Below, piece by piece: positions 37,651 through 46,750 of a DNA stretch of 64,000 nt. The translations under genes and the position numbers were made by a program. The stretch comes from Marinomonas sp. UCMA 3892 (lineage in GTDB: Bacteria > Pseudomonadota > Gammaproteobacteria > Pseudomonadales > Marinomonadaceae): assembly GCF_012726345.1 (NCBI RefSeq), contig NZ_PTXN01000001.1, positions 210,265 to 274,264 of the forward strand, given 5' to 3'. The notes below the pieces were generated by a model that was not told where the DNA came from, made no database searches, and was given only the letters and a program-made list of their open reading frames with translations. The first letter of the stretch is position 1; the number at the start of each line of letters is the position of its first letter.

Positions 37651-38537
37651 TGTGTCACCTGTCTTTCTTTTTCAGCTTCAATTTTTAAACTACGTTCCTG
37701 ACGCCATTCGATGAAGGCTTTCAACAACAAGGTAAGTAGGGCAATCATTGCCAATAGCGAGGCGCTGGCGAACGCCGCAGCGGCTTGGTAATCCTCATAT
37801 TGCAGCTGAACGTGCAGCGGCAAGGTGTTGGTTTCGCCACGAATATTTCCAGATACCACAGATACCGCGCCAAATTCACCCACAGCACGAGCATTGGTAA
37901 GGATGACACCATAAATCAGCGCCCATTTGATATTGGGCAAGGTCACGCGACGGAATAATTGCCAGCCAGAAGCACCCAGAATCACTGCGGCTTCTTCGTC
38001 TTCTCGTCCTTGTTGTTGCATCAAGGGAATCAATTCACGGGCGACAAATGGACAAGTAACAAACACGGTGACCATAACGATACCCGGCCAAGCGAACATC
38101 AACTGGATATCTTGATCGTACAACCAAGAGCCAATCCAGCCGTTATTGCCGTACAACAATAGATACAATAAACCCGCGACCACAGGGGAAACAGCAAACG
38201 GGATATCCATCAGGGTCATCAATATTTTGCGGCCAGGAAACTCAAATCGGGTCACTGCCCACGCTAACATCACGCCGAAGACCAAGTTGATTGGCACGGT
38301 TAACGCGGCAACCACAAGCGTTAGACCAATGGCGTGCAAGGTATCGGCTTCAATTAAGCTGTTAAAGTAGTGCGCTGCGCCTTCGACAAAAGCCTGTTGG
38401 AAAATGGCAATCAGCGGCACAACTAATAAAATTGCGGTCAAAAATAAGGTAATACCGATTAACAGGCCTTTTACCCAAGGACTGTCGCCAACTCTTAGCT
38501 GGTGGCGCTGCCCAGATGATGTTTTAGAAGATGACAT
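37647..38537 (-). CDS. cysW: Sulfate ABC transporter permease CysW
   Basis: A 296-residue inner-membrane permease with six main hydrophobic segments. The EAA coupling loop [23 protein letters not shown] and the later [15 protein letters not shown] are typical of CysW. It forms the channel with CysT and overlaps cysA by four bases. Nine bases separate it from cysT upstream. Confidence 0.95.
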   Translation of the reverse strand: MSSSKTSSGQRHQLRVGDSPWVKGLLIGITLFLTAILLVVPLIAIFQQAFVEGAAHYFNSLIEADTLHAIGLTLVVAALTVPINLVFGVMLAWAVTRFEFPGRKILMTLMDIPFAVSPVVAGLLYLLLYGNNGWIGSWLYDQDIQLMFAWPGIVMVTVFVTCPFVARELIPLMQQQGREDEEAAVILGASGWQLFRRVTLPNIKWALIYGVILTNARAVGEFGAVSVVSGNIRGETNTLPLHVQLQYEDYQAAAAFASASLLAMIALLTLLLKAFIEWRQERSLKIEAEKERQVTQ

Positions 38538-38546
38538 AATATTTTC

Positions 38547-39407
38547 CTAACTGCGTCCATGAAGGCGGCGTAAATAACGCGCTTGCCAGATGTTGATGGC
38601 GAACAAGAGGATCAGCGACGCCATCAGCACAACAGACGCAATGGCGCTGGCGGCAGGGAAATCGAACTCTTGTAAGCTAACGAATATCATCAAGGACGTA
38701 ATTTCGCTGACGTAAGGCATGTTACCCGCGATAAAAATGACCGCGCCAAATTCACCCAAACTACGGGTGAACGACAAGGCAACGCCCGTCATCAATGCTG
38801 GCCACAAGGCCGGAAAAATGACGCGACGAAATACCGACCAATCGGAAGCGCCTAATGTCATACCGGCTTCTTCCTCCTCTGGAGATAACTCTTCTAATAC
38901 TGGTTGAACGGTTCTGACCACAAAAGGAATACTGGTAAATGCCATGGCAAGCACGATACCCCAAGGTGTGTAAGCAACCTTGAGCCCAAGACTTTCGAGT
39001 ATTTCCCCATACCAGCCGTTTTGCGCATATAAAGTAGCTAAAGTGATACCGGCAACCGCGGTTGGCAAGGCAAAAGGTAAATCTACTAACGCGTCTAGTA
39101 TACGGCGTCCGGGGAATTCATAACGTACTAATACCCAAGCGAGCAATAAGCCAAAAAAACCGTTAAAAATCGAAGCAAGCAAAGCCGCCCAAAGCGTTAC
39201 TTTGTAACTGGCAACTACGCGTTCGTCGCTGATTACCTGCCAATATCTGTCCCAGCCCATATCAACGGATTGCATGACTAATCCGCTCATTGGGAGTAAC
39301 AGAATCAAGCTGATAAACAGCAGGGAGGTTCCCAAGCTTAAACTGAGTCCGGGCAAGACTCGCTTATGGCGAGGTCTGGTATCGGCCGCGCTTAAATGTG
39401 TTGCCAT
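38547..39407 (-). CDS. cysT: Sulfate ABC transporter permease CysT (CysU)
   Basis: A 286-residue inner-membrane permease with six hydrophobic segments. The EAA loop (E-E-E-E-A-G-M-T-L-G-A-S-D-W-S-V-F-R-R-V-I-F-P) and S-L-G-E-F-G-A-V-I-F-I-A-G-N-M-P-Y mark the CysT subunit. A hairpin lies between sbp and this gene, consistent with stepped expression along the operon. Confidence 0.95.
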   Translation of the reverse strand: MATHLSAADTRPRHKRVLPGLSLSLGTSLLFISLILLLPMSGLVMQSVDMGWDRYWQVISDERVVASYKVTLWAALLASIFNGFFGLLLAWVLVRYEFPGRRILDALVDLPFALPTAVAGITLATLYAQNGWYGEILESLGLKVAYTPWGIVLAMAFTSIPFVVRTVQPVLEELSPEEEEAGMTLGASDWSVFRRVIFPALWPALMTGVALSFTRSLGEFGAVIFIAGNMPYVSEITSLMIFVSLQEFDFPAASAIASVVLMASLILLFAINIWQARYLRRLHGRS

Positions 39408-39499
39408 GTGTTTGCCTGTATTTTAATAAAATTGTTTCAATGAGCGTTTTGTAGTGAGTACCGAAATCAAGCAATAAACTTATTGCTCAGAGACAGAAA

Positions 39500-39525
39500 A
39501 GCCGGAAACGCAAGCGTATCCGGCT
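39500..39525 (-). terminator. Hairpin between sbp and cysT
   Basis: AGCCGGA and TCCGGCT arms with inner ACGC/GCGT pairs form a stable stem 20 bases after the sbp stop. On the minus strand it is followed by TTTT. It probably acts as a partial terminator that keeps sbp mRNA in excess. Confidence 0.7.
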
Positions 39526-39545
39526 AGTTGTTATCTATTCTGATA

Positions 39546-40559
39546 TTAGCGGCGCTGAAGTTGGTCTAGTTTACCACCATTTGTGAATATTTCTTTAGTA
39601 GCTTGTGGCCAACCACCTGCAATATTTTCTACTGTTAATAAGTCCACTTCAGGGAATTTGTCAGCGAACTCTTTTTTCACAACATCGTTGTGTACGCGGT
39701 AGTTAAAGCCTGCCAATAAACGTTGAGATTCTTCGCTGTACAAGTAGCTTAGGTATTCACGAGAAACTTCCTCTGTACCGTTTTTCTTCGCGTTTTTTTC
39801 TACCACGGCGACTGGGAATTCTGCCAAGATAGAGGTTTTTGGAACAACTACTTCGTATTTGTCTGCGCCATATTGGTTACGAATGTTGTTCACTTCAGAT
39901 TCGAAAGTAATCAACACATCACCAATACCACGCTCAACGAAAGTTGTGGTCGCACCACGGCCGCCAGTATCAAATACTGAGACGTTTTTTAGAAAAGTAC
40001 CTAAGAAGTCATCGATCTTAGTTTCGTTGTCTTTACCAAAGGTTTTTTGTGCATAACCGTAAGCTGCTAGAAAGGTGTAACGACCGTTGCCTGATGTTTT
40101 AGGGTTTGGGAACACCAATGCCACATTATTACCTGCTAAATCGCCCCAGCTATGAATATTTTTCGGATTACCTTTACGAACTAGGAAGGCAATCGTTGAG
40201 TAATAAGGCGAGCTGGCATTTGGAAATTCGTTTTTCCAGTCAGCTGGGATTAACTTGCCTTTGTCATGCAAAACTTGTACGTCGGTGACTTGGTTGAACG
40301 TTACTACATCGGCAGATAAGCCATTCATGATGGCATTGGCTTGTTTTGAAGAACCAGCATGAGACTGTTTAATCTCAATGGTTTTGCCCGTTTTTTCTAA
40401 CCAATGTTTCTCAAAGGTCGGGTTGTAAGTGGCGAACAACTCACGAGCAATATCGTAAGATGTGTTAAGAATAGTTTGATCTGCTGCAGACGCTTGAACG
40501 GCTCCGCTCAACAATAATGTACCAATAATAGATTTCAAAAAATGCTGTTTAGATTTCAT
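39546..40559 (-). CDS. sbp: Sulfate-binding periplasmic protein
   Basis: A 337-residue periplasmic protein of the Sbp/CysP family, with signal peptide ending near V-Q-A-S-A (residue 25). Family motifs: [22 protein letters not shown] (sulfate-site Ser and Gly), [10 protein letters not shown], and [14 protein letters not shown]. Whether sulfate or thiosulfate is preferred cannot be told. It heads the cysTWA operon. Confidence 0.95.
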   Translation of the reverse strand: MKSKQHFLKSIIGTLLLSGAVQASAADQTILNTSYDIARELFATYNPTFEKHWLEKTGKTIEIKQSHAGSSKQANAIMNGLSADVVTFNQVTDVQVLHDKGKLIPADWKNEFPNASSPYYSTIAFLVRKGNPKNIHSWGDLAGNNVALVFPNPKTSGNGRYTFLAAYGYAQKTFGKDNETKIDDFLGTFLKNVSVFDTGGRGATTTFVERGIGDVLITFESEVNNIRNQYGADKYEVVVPKTSILAEFPVAVVEKNAKKNGTEEVSREYLSYLYSEESQRLLAGFNYRVHNDVVKKEFADKFPEVDLLTVENIAGGWPQATKEIFTNGGKLDQLQRR

Positions 40560-40599
40560 AGTGCCCTCGTGTGGGAAGCAGTGAATTATATTGACAGCG

Positions 40600-40628
40600 A
40601 GATTACTTAAAAGATTTAGTTATTACAA
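40600..40628 (-). promoter_or_regulatory. Likely sbp operon promoter
   Basis: On the minus strand TTGTAA, 17 bases, TAATCT stands about 40 bases before the sbp ATG. CysB control is expected from the pathway, but I cannot mark a CysB site. Confidence 0.4.
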
Positions 40629-40719
40629 TGTCTGTAAATAAACTTTTTTGGAATATAGATAAGGCGTTTTTTAAAACAGATGTTTTTCAATAACTTGACG
40701 AAATGCGTTGTGACTTTTA

Positions 40720-40842
40720 TTACGTTGCTAGAGTTATTGATTGCAGCCAATCCATAAAGACCGTAAGGCGTTTGGTTGGTTGTCTGCGTGATGGATAGAG
40801 CAAGGATACCGGCATTGGCTCTGCTTCAGACTTGTCTATCAT
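40720..40842 (-). pseudogene. C-terminal remnant of a LysR family regulator
   Basis: A 40-codon frame on the minus strand reads P-M-P-V-S-L-L-Y-P-S-R-R-Q, then the L-T-V-F-M-D-W-L-Q ending. This is the characteristic C-terminus of LysR-type regulators of the P-V-x-x-L-Y-P-S-x-R / F-x-D-W-L type. The DNA-binding domain and most of the effector domain are absent: upstream lies the feoA promoter region. It looks like the relic of a regulator deleted when feoAB or neighbouring DNA was rearranged. A functional 40-residue peptide is unlikely. Confidence 0.7.
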
Positions 40843-40904
40843 TACTTACCTTTATTCGTTTAAATAGAACAAAATTATCGATCTTCATTACACTTTTGTT
40901 CTGG

Positions 40905-40968
40905 TGACTTTCTACCTGTGTGAGCCATAATATGAGCACGATTTTATTTGATAATTATTATTACGTTT
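40905..40968 (+). promoter_or_regulatory. feoAB promoter with Fur-box-like site
   Basis: TGACTT (40905-40910), a 17-base spacer, and TAATAT (40928-40933) form a good promoter. Downstream, GATAATTATTATTACGTTT at 40950-40968 matches the 19-base Fur consensus at about 12 positions and would be covered by Fur-iron. Ferrous iron uptake genes are commonly repressed this way. The rest of the 424-base gap from sbp holds the sbp promoter and the LysR remnant. Confidence 0.5.
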
Positions 40969-40983
40969 ATTCTTGGAGAGATA

Positions 40984-41208
40984 ATGCTTCTATCACAGTT
41001 GCCGAAAGGTACGGTTGCTGAAATTCATTCTGTGTCTCATCCACAAGAAGATATGCAACGTCAGCTTCTAGCATTAGGTTTTGATCCAGGTGAAACCGTG
41101 CAGCTGATGACAAAAGCACCATTTGGCCATTCTTTGCAAATAAAGGTTGGCTCTACTTTGGTCGCCATTCATTCTGAAGACGCAAGCTATATTCACCTCT
41201 GCGATTAA
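40984..41208 (+). CDS. feoA: Ferrous iron transport protein A
   Basis: A 74-residue SH3-like cytosolic protein that assists FeoB. Typical features are L-P-K-G-T-V-A-E-I near the N-terminus, L-L-A-L-G-F-D-P-G-E-T-V and the final I-H-S-E-D-A-S-Y-I. ATG 40984 follows GGAGAG by four bases; the longer frame from 40948 begins inside the promoter and Fur-box region. It is 31 bases upstream of feoB. Confidence 0.9.
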   Translation: MLLSQLPKGTVAEIHSVSHPQEDMQRQLLALGFDPGETVQLMTKAPFGHSLQIKVGSTLVAIHSEDASYIHLCD

Positions 41209-41239
41209 TATTTAGCTTCAACAAGAGATCACCACAAGT

Positions 41240-43321
41240 ATGACATTCCACATCACTTTAGTCGGTAATCCAAATACAGGGAAAACGACTTTATTTAATA
41301 AGCTGGCAGGAACTCGGCAAAAAGTAGGCAATTGGGCCGGCGTTACAGTGGATTGTAAGACAGGTTTTTTTAATAGCTCGGATCAGCGTGTAGACATGAC
41401 AGACTTGCCGGGCATTTACAGTTTGAATAATCAGACTGGCGGTATGGATGAGGTTATTGCGCGACGCTTTTTAACCGAGAGTGATTACGACGTTATTGTC
41501 AATGTGGTGGATGCGACCAACTTAAAACGTAACCTTAAATTGACGCAAGAACTTGTCGCCTTGGGGCGTCCAATGTTGATCGTTCTCACCATGACAGATT
41601 TGGCTCGCAAGCTGAATATTATGCCGAATCTAGAGATATTATCGAAGAATATCGGCGTGCCAGTCGTTGATGGCCATCAGTTGTCGGTAACAGATTTACA
41701 ACGCCAACTATTAGTACATTTTCATGCTTTGCCAACGGATCGTGAATTGGCCATGCAACGAAGCCTCAGTGATGAGTATTCCGATTCTTTAAGGGTTCCG
41801 AGTGTTGCGCTTTGGTTGTCTAACGTGACCAAAGGACGGGCGCAGGCGAAAAATTTCACTGACAGAATAGATCAAATCGTGCTGCATCCTTGGTTTGGTA
41901 TTCCGATCTTTTTGTTTGCCATGTACGCCATGTTTGCGGTGGCTATTGGTGTTGGTACCTTATTTATCGACCCCATCGATATGTTTGCAGGCTATTGGTT
42001 TGTGACCTTTCCAAGCTACTGGCTAGCGCAGTTAGGCATTCCTCAGTGGATCATTGTCATACTTGCCAATGGCTTAGGCGGTGGTATTCAGCTGGTGGCG
42101 AGTTTTATCCCTGTCATTGGTTTCCTCTATTTATGTTTAAGTATCTTGGAAGACAGCGGATACATGGCGCGAGCGGCGTTTATTGTTGATCGTATTATGT
42201 CGTCGATTGGTCTGCCCGGTCAGGCGTTTATTCCGTTGCTATTAGGTTTTGGCTGTAATGTGCCGTCTATTATGGCGACGCGAAGTTTGACTAATGTTCG
42301 ACAACGGATGTTGACCATGGCGATGGCGCCTTTTATGTCTTGTGGTGCGCGTTTGGCCGTGTACGTAATGTTTGTGTCGGTGTTTTTCCGCGAGTACGGT
42401 GGACTGCTGGTGTTCGGTTTATACCTGTTTGGTATCATCATGGCAGTTGGCACGGCGTGGATTTTCAGAAAACAACTATTTCGTAATGTACGAGTGAGTG
42501 TTTTGATGGAAATGCCCCATTATCATCGTCCACGTTGGAGCAATGTCGGTTTGTCGAGTTGGCATAAAGTGCGCAGCTTTATTCTGCGTGCCGGCAAAAC
42601 CATAGTGCTTGTTTCAGCGATTCTAACCATTTTGAATTCAGTGCCATCTTGGCGCGCCGCAGACGAAGGCGGCAAGCCTTCCGCCTTGGCTGAAATCGGC
42701 CAAGTCATCACGCCTGTGTTTTCTCCGATTGGCATGGGCGATGATAATTGGCCTGCTGCCGTTGGTGTGTTTACTGGCATCTTAGCGAAAGAAGCTGTAG
42801 TCGGCACTATGGATGCCTTGTATTCCAATGCCGCAAATAAGCCGAGCAACATTGAATATGAATCTCCAATAAGCAATATCGTCGGCGCTATAACATTGTT
42901 AGGTAGTAATCTTGCGGGCATTGTAACGACATTAACTGATCCGCTAGGTTTGACCAGCGTCAGTGAAGCCAAAGGCCAAGCTATGACGCCTGGGCATCGC
43001 AACATGATATCTTTATTTGAAGGTTGGAAAGGCGCGTTTTCGTATCTGGTCTTTGTACTACTTTATACACCTTGTGCCGCGACCATTGGCGCCTTGGTAA
43101 AAGAAGGCGGAATGCTGTGGTCGAGCGTGGTGGTTGCATGGAGTACCACAGTGGCTTACGTTGCTGCGGTATTCAGCTTTCAGCTATTAACTTTTGGTGA
43201 TCATCCGGTTAGTTCGTTGGTTACCATTGGTATCGCAGCAGTCTGCTTAATCCTTTTTATTATAGGATTAAAAGTCTGGGTGAAGCCGAGGATAGAAAGC
43301 AACATCATAGCTGTTGGATGA
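41240..43321 (+). CDS. feoB: Ferrous iron transporter FeoB
   Basis: A 693-residue inner-membrane iron transporter with an N-terminal GTPase-like domain. G1 is G-N-P-N-T-G-K-T (9-16), G3 D-L-P-G (55-58). The G4 position, normally N-x-x-D, reads T-M-T-D (117-120). The membrane part from about 215 has the two gate motifs, G-F-G-C-N-V-P-S with its Cys in the first half and T-P-C-A-A-T in the second. It is shorter than the roughly 770 residues of E. coli FeoB, mainly in the G-domain spacer. No feoC follows; the next gene is on the opposite strand. Confidence 0.94.
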   Translation: MTFHITLVGNPNTGKTTLFNKLAGTRQKVGNWAGVTVDCKTGFFNSSDQRVDMTDLPGIYSLNNQTGGMDEVIARRFLTESDYDVIVNVVDATNLKRNLKLTQELVALGRPMLIVLTMTDLARKLNIMPNLEILSKNIGVPVVDGHQLSVTDLQRQLLVHFHALPTDRELAMQRSLSDEYSDSLRVPSVALWLSNVTKGRAQAKNFTDRIDQIVLHPWFGIPIFLFAMYAMFAVAIGVGTLFIDPIDMFAGYWFVTFPSYWLAQLGIPQWIIVILANGLGGGIQLVASFIPVIGFLYLCLSILEDSGYMARAAFIVDRIMSSIGLPGQAFIPLLLGFGCNVPSIMATRSLTNVRQRMLTMAMAPFMSCGARLAVYVMFVSVFFREYGGLLVFGLYLFGIIMAVGTAWIFRKQLFRNVRVSVLMEMPHYHRPRWSNVGLSSWHKVRSFILRAGKTIVLVSAILTILNSVPSWRAADEGGKPSALAEIGQVITPVFSPIGMGDDNWPAAVGVFTGILAKEAVVGTMDALYSNAANKPSNIEYESPISNIVGAITLLGSNLAGIVTTLTDPLGLTSVSEAKGQAMTPGHRNMISLFEGWKGAFSYLVFVLLYTPCAATIGALVKEGGMLWSSVVVAWSTTVAYVAAVFSFQLLTFGDHPVSSLVTIGIAAVCLILFIIGLKVWVKPRIESNIIAVG

Positions 43322-43369
43322 TTTGATTACTGCTTAAGATAGAGCTTGAGAAAGAGCCCAATAAAGAGC

Positions 43370-44161
43370 TTAGGTATTAGTGAGGTTGGGTGTGAAGACA
43401 ACCGCGCAGCTTTTACCTGCTTGCTTGGCAAAGTACATGGCTGTGTCGGCGTCTTTAATAGCCGTTTCTGTATCTAGTTTTTCAAACCCTAAAATGCGGA
43501 TGCCAATGCTCGCGCCCACATGAAGTTGCTTGTTTTTGAACTTTATGGGCTGCTTGATGATGTGACAAAGTTTGTTGGCGACCTGCATGGCAGAGGCACG
43601 TGAAATTTGTTCCTGATTGTCTAAATTGGTTAGCAGAACCATAAACTCATCGCCACCTAAACGCCCAGCACTGTCTTCAGTGCGAACATTATCATTTAAG
43701 CGCCGTGCTATTTCGATAAGTACTTCGTCCCCCGCAGCATGTCCTTCAATATCGTTGATTACTTTAAAACCATCTAAATCAATAATTAACACAGCCCCTG
43801 ATGCTCCGTGACGCTGTGTCTGCGCGATTAATTTTTCTAAAAACAAAGACAAACCACGGCGATTGGCTAATTGCGTGAGAGGATCGGTATGAGCAAGGTG
43901 ATGGATCTGCGTAATCGCTTGATCGCGAGCCAGAGTAAAAGGGCGTATTACCCAGCAATAAATACACGGTGTAGATAGTATTGATAATAACAAAATATCC
44001 AGAAACGCTAACCAATAAAGGCCAATATCTACCTTTAATATGCCCAGCGCTAGCATGATGACAAATTCCCACACCATAATAATCGCAGCAATACGAACGA
44101 TCACCTGAGTAGTGCTAAGGGAAGGGTATGCACTGTAATCAGAAGGCGGTGGAAGATTCAT
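43370..44161 (-). CDS. Membrane-anchored GGDEF diguanylate cyclase
   Basis: A 263-residue protein with two hydrophobic segments at about 22-45 and 50-75 and a GGDEF domain from about 90. The active site G-G-D-E-F is intact and preceded by R-T-E-D at I-site spacing, so it should synthesise c-di-GMP and be product-inhibited. There is no separate sensor domain; the short membrane hairpin may sense envelope state or only anchor it. It converges on feoB and has no obvious partner. Confidence 0.92.
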   Translation of the reverse strand: MNLPPPSDYSAYPSLSTTQVIVRIAAIIMVWEFVIMLALGILKVDIGLYWLAFLDILLLSILSTPCIYCWVIRPFTLARDQAITQIHHLAHTDPLTQLANRRGLSLFLEKLIAQTQRHGASGAVLIIDLDGFKVINDIEGHAAGDEVLIEIARRLNDNVRTEDSAGRLGGDEFMVLLTNLDNQEQISRASAMQVANKLCHIIKQPIKFKNKQLHVGASIGIRILGFEKLDTETAIKDADTAMYFAKQAGKSCAVVFTPNLTNT

Positions 44162-44284
44162 AAGCGAACATCATATAAAATTTATTAATTCACAGTAATT
44201 GAATCTATTGTCTAAATCAGTGGCTCTTCTGTAAGAAAATGTGAAAATAAACAACAAGATAGTGAAGGAGATAAACACATGACT

Positions 44285-44596
44285 TTAAACACTGCCTTCT
44301 TTTTCGATTACTAAAATGCGCGCCTCACCAATGGGGTGCGCAACATGTTCAGTGCCAATTGCAGCATAAAAAATATCGCCTACCGTCATCAGCTGAATAT
44401 GCTCTTTTCCATCGACTCGATAATGCATATTCACCTTACCATCTAACACCACAAATACTTCTTCACCATCGTTGATGTGCCATTTGTACGGCTGATCTGT
44501 CCAGTGCAAGCGGGTGGTAATACCATTCATATTGGCAATGTCCAACGCGCCCCAAGCGCGCTCGGCAGTGAAGTCTTTGGCTTTGATGAATGTCAT
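44285..44596 (-). CDS. Cupin-domain protein
   Basis: A 103-residue single-domain cupin. The first motif is represented by Y-K-W-H-I-N-D-G-E-E-V-F-V-V-L-D-G and the second by G-D-I-F-Y-A-A-I-G-T-E-H-V-A-H-P. At least one metal-type His and Glu remain. Small cupins serve as isomerases, dioxygenases or sensors; the role here cannot be set. It is divergent from the AraC-type gene 44847-45668. Confidence 0.85.
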   Translation of the reverse strand: MTFIKAKDFTAERAWGALDIANMNGITTRLHWTDQPYKWHINDGEEVFVVLDGKVNMHYRVDGKEHIQLMTVGDIFYAAIGTEHVAHPIGEARILVIEKEGSV

Positions 44597-44676
44597 GAGT
44601 TGACCTTGCTGAAGTTGATAAATTGTTTGATAAGTAAAAAGTACAAGCTAGTTAATCGTTAGACAATCGAGAAAGC

Positions 44677-44715
44677 GATAAAACGTCACTTTGACGATGA
44701 AGGTGACGTTTTATC
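44677..44715. repeat. 13-bp perfect inverted repeat between cupin and AraC genes
   Basis: GATAAAACGTCAC (44677-44689) and GTGACGTTTTATC (44703-44715) are exact reverse complements around a 13-base loop. No T-run follows on either strand, so it is not a simple terminator. The 250-base divergent region also holds both promoters. An operator or a structured leader is possible. Confidence 0.7.
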
Positions 44716-44846
44716 AGGGAGTAGAGGGAATGTGTTGTGAACTTAAGTAATTCAAAGTTTATTCGGGTTTAGCTAAGATTGTCTTTTTATGGTTTTATTA
44801 GATAGAAACATTGAATATTAGTCGCCGTCATTTAACAGGATTCTAA

Positions 44847-45668
44847 TTGGAAGCATATCAGACACTGTATCAACCTTTTCAGCCGACATTAACGAGTGTG
44901 GGGCAAGGTCACTTTGGCTTGAATCTACAAGTCCATAAGCCTTGCTTGGCATTGTCGGACGATGTTTATGCTTTTGTTGAGGTAAATACGGATCATCCTA
45001 CTATGTATCCGATTGTTCCAGATGGAACCAATATCCTGTTTTTCTCCATGTGTTCAGAATCATTCGGAGGCACTCAATCCTCTATTTTGGATGTGTCTCT
45101 AAATTCTGGAGGAGGACCCTATTTTGGTATTTGGTTCCAACCCGGAAGGTTGCGTCGCTTCTTTAATGTCGATGTTTCAGAAGTCGCCGATCAATTAGTG
45201 GGATTGGATTTTTTGGCAAACAGGGTGTTTTTATCATTACAAGAAGGCTTGTATGAGAAAGCGTCTTTTAAAGAGAGAATCGCTTATTGCGAGGGGTTAT
45301 TGTTAAAGCATACGGCACCTAGAAGCTTCCCTGATAAATTGAAGTACGCCCAGTCTCTTATCTATCGGGAGAGCGGTGTCATCAACATAGCTCAACTAGC
45401 AAACGAGGTAGATTGGAGTCATCGACACTTAAATCGACAGTTTTTATTACATACAGGCCTTACTAGCAAAGCGTTCGCCCAGACTGTTCGTATCAATCAT
45501 TTTCTAAAACGATGCTATCAAGGCACTGGTTCTTATCTACATCATGGGCTAGATCTTGGGTTTTATGATCAGTCGCATATACTGAAAGCCACGGCTCAGC
45601 ACAGCGTAAAACTGCTTTCTCCAATTTCTCAGCAATTCATGTCCAATTTTTACAATCCTCAACCTTAA
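44847..45668 (+). CDS. AraC family transcriptional regulator
   Basis: A 273-residue regulator with an N-terminal sensing domain (about 1-150, of the type annotated DUF6597, with G-I-W-F-Q-P-G-R-L-R-R-F-F) and a C-terminal AraC helix-turn-helix domain (about 170-265, I-A-Q-L-A-N-E-V-D-W-S-H-R-H-L-N-R-Q-F and G-F-Y-D-Q-S-H-I). The start is TTG with CAGGA about seven bases upstream. It precedes the FabA-like gene by 48 bases on the same strand and may control it or the divergent cupin gene. Confidence 0.85.
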   Translation: MEAYQTLYQPFQPTLTSVGQGHFGLNLQVHKPCLALSDDVYAFVEVNTDHPTMYPIVPDGTNILFFSMCSESFGGTQSSILDVSLNSGGGPYFGIWFQPGRLRRFFNVDVSEVADQLVGLDFLANRVFLSLQEGLYEKASFKERIAYCEGLLLKHTAPRSFPDKLKYAQSLIYRESGVINIAQLANEVDWSHRHLNRQFLLHTGLTSKAFAQTVRINHFLKRCYQGTGSYLHHGLDLGFYDQSHILKATAQHSVKLLSPISQQFMSNFYNPQP

Positions 45669-45716
45669 GTCACATTCATACTCGCTAAAACTGATTTTTC
45701 AAAGTGTGAGGTGACT

Positions 45717-46208
45717 ATGACATTTTCTAATGCCGATATTATTGCTATGTCTAAAGGGCATTTCTTTGGCGAGGGCAACGCGCAACTGCCCAGTGATCAA
45801 ATGCTAATGATCGATGAGATTTCGCACATTGATGACAAGGGTGGCAAATACAATAAAGGCCTATTAAAGGCGAGTTTGGCGATTCGGCCTGATCATTGGT
45901 TTTTTGCCTGTCATTTTCAAGGTGATCCAGTTATGCCGGGATGTTTAGGGTTAGATGCACTTTGGCAACTGTTGGGGGTGTTTTTGGGTTGGTCAGGTTT
46001 GCCGGGAAAAGGTCGTGCTTTGGGTGTTGGGAAAGTTCGCTTTACCGGACAGATCTATCCTGATGCAAAGGCTATTGAATACCAAGTGCATATCAAACGC
46101 ATTATTAAAAAGCCCTTGGGAATGGGTATTGCGGACGGTTTTGTTCTGCTTAATGGTGAAGTGATTTATGAGGCAACGGATTTGAAGGTTGGATTAATAA
46201 AAAACTAG
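45717..46208 (+). CDS. fabA: 3-hydroxydecanoyl-ACP dehydratase (FabA-like)
   Basis: A 163-residue hot-dog-fold enzyme that dehydrates 3-hydroxyacyl-ACP and isomerises the trans-2 to the cis-3 decenoyl product, opening unsaturated fatty acid synthesis. The catalytic His66 lies in [13 protein letters not shown] and Asp80 in L-G-L-D-A, matching the classic pair. ATG 45717 has GAGGTG upstream; GTG 45711 is in frame but overlaps that site. The usual partner fabB is absent here, so this may be a paralogue under AraC control or the genome's separated fabA. Confidence 0.88.
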   Translation: MTFSNADIIAMSKGHFFGEGNAQLPSDQMLMIDEISHIDDKGGKYNKGLLKASLAIRPDHWFFACHFQGDPVMPGCLGLDALWQLLGVFLGWSGLPGKGRALGVGKVRFTGQIYPDAKAIEYQVHIKRIIKKPLGMGIADGFVLLNGEVIYEATDLKVGLIKN

Positions 46209-46209
46209 G

Positions 46210-46392
46210 TTAAGTGCGCTGGTATTTAGTATTGACGTTTCTAATCATTTTTTCTCGCGCCTCTTGGCTTGAAACGCCTTTGCCTTCAGTAAACTGTTGC
46301 TCTGCTATTTCTATTTCCTCAACAAGTTGCCGTTCATTCTGGATGGCAACAGCTTGTTCTAGCGATTCTTTTAAATCTTCATAGAAGTTCAT
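46210..46392 (-). CDS. Small hypothetical protein (possible antitoxin-like)
   Basis: A 60-residue acidic, helical protein (M-N-F-Y-E-D-L-K-E-S-L-E-Q-A at the start) with AAGGA about ten bases upstream. I do not recognise a family. Its size, charge and its place just downstream of the higBA pair on the same strand suggest either a third module member or an antitoxin whose partner is gone. It converges on fabA with one base between stops. Confidence 0.55.
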   Translation of the reverse strand: MNFYEDLKESLEQAVAIQNERQLVEEIEIAEQQFTEGKGVSSQEAREKMIRNVNTKYQRT

Positions 46393-46462
46393 TTTTAATA
46401 ATCCTTGATAGCGCTAGTCTTAAACTTGATGCGGGTGTGTTTTTGTCATGGTTGATGATCTT

Positions 46463-46750
46463 TTAAGCGTTATGCGACATCTTTTGCGGTGTTAAGCTTA
46501 GCTCAAATCCACAAGCATGGGCGTATTTTAGTAGCGTCGTCCAGCTTGGGTTGGCGTTGCCGCGTTCCAATCGGCTGATGTTGCTTTTTTGGGTGTGCAT
46601 GCGTATTGCGAGTTGTTCTTGGGTTAATCCCGCTTGGACGCGCATAGAAAGCAATTGATCGATAAACGCGAACTCATTTTCAAGCAGATCATATTCCGCA
46701 CGAACCTCTGTGTTGCTCAATGCCCGTTGTTTTAAGTGTTGTAGACTCAT
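46463..46750 (-). CDS. higA: HigA-like antitoxin (XRE family)
   Basis: A 95-residue helix-turn-helix protein. Residues about 35-90 form the XRE domain (R-V-Q-A-G-L-T-Q-E-Q-L-A-I-R-M, then Q-K-S-N-I-S-R-L-E-R-G-N-A-N-P). It lies after the toxin gene, with four bases of overlap, the higBA order in which the toxin comes first. It should bind the toxin and repress the promoter at the palindrome 47086-47103. Confidence 0.9.
   Translation of the reverse strand: MSLQHLKQRALSNTEVRAEYDLLENEFAFIDQLLSMRVQAGLTQEQLAIRMHTQKSNISRLERGNANPSWTTLLKYAHACGFELSLTPQKMSHNA

Noticed and set aside
42523..43005. 160-codon frame antisense to feoB
   Set aside because: Shadow of feoB; no start signals.
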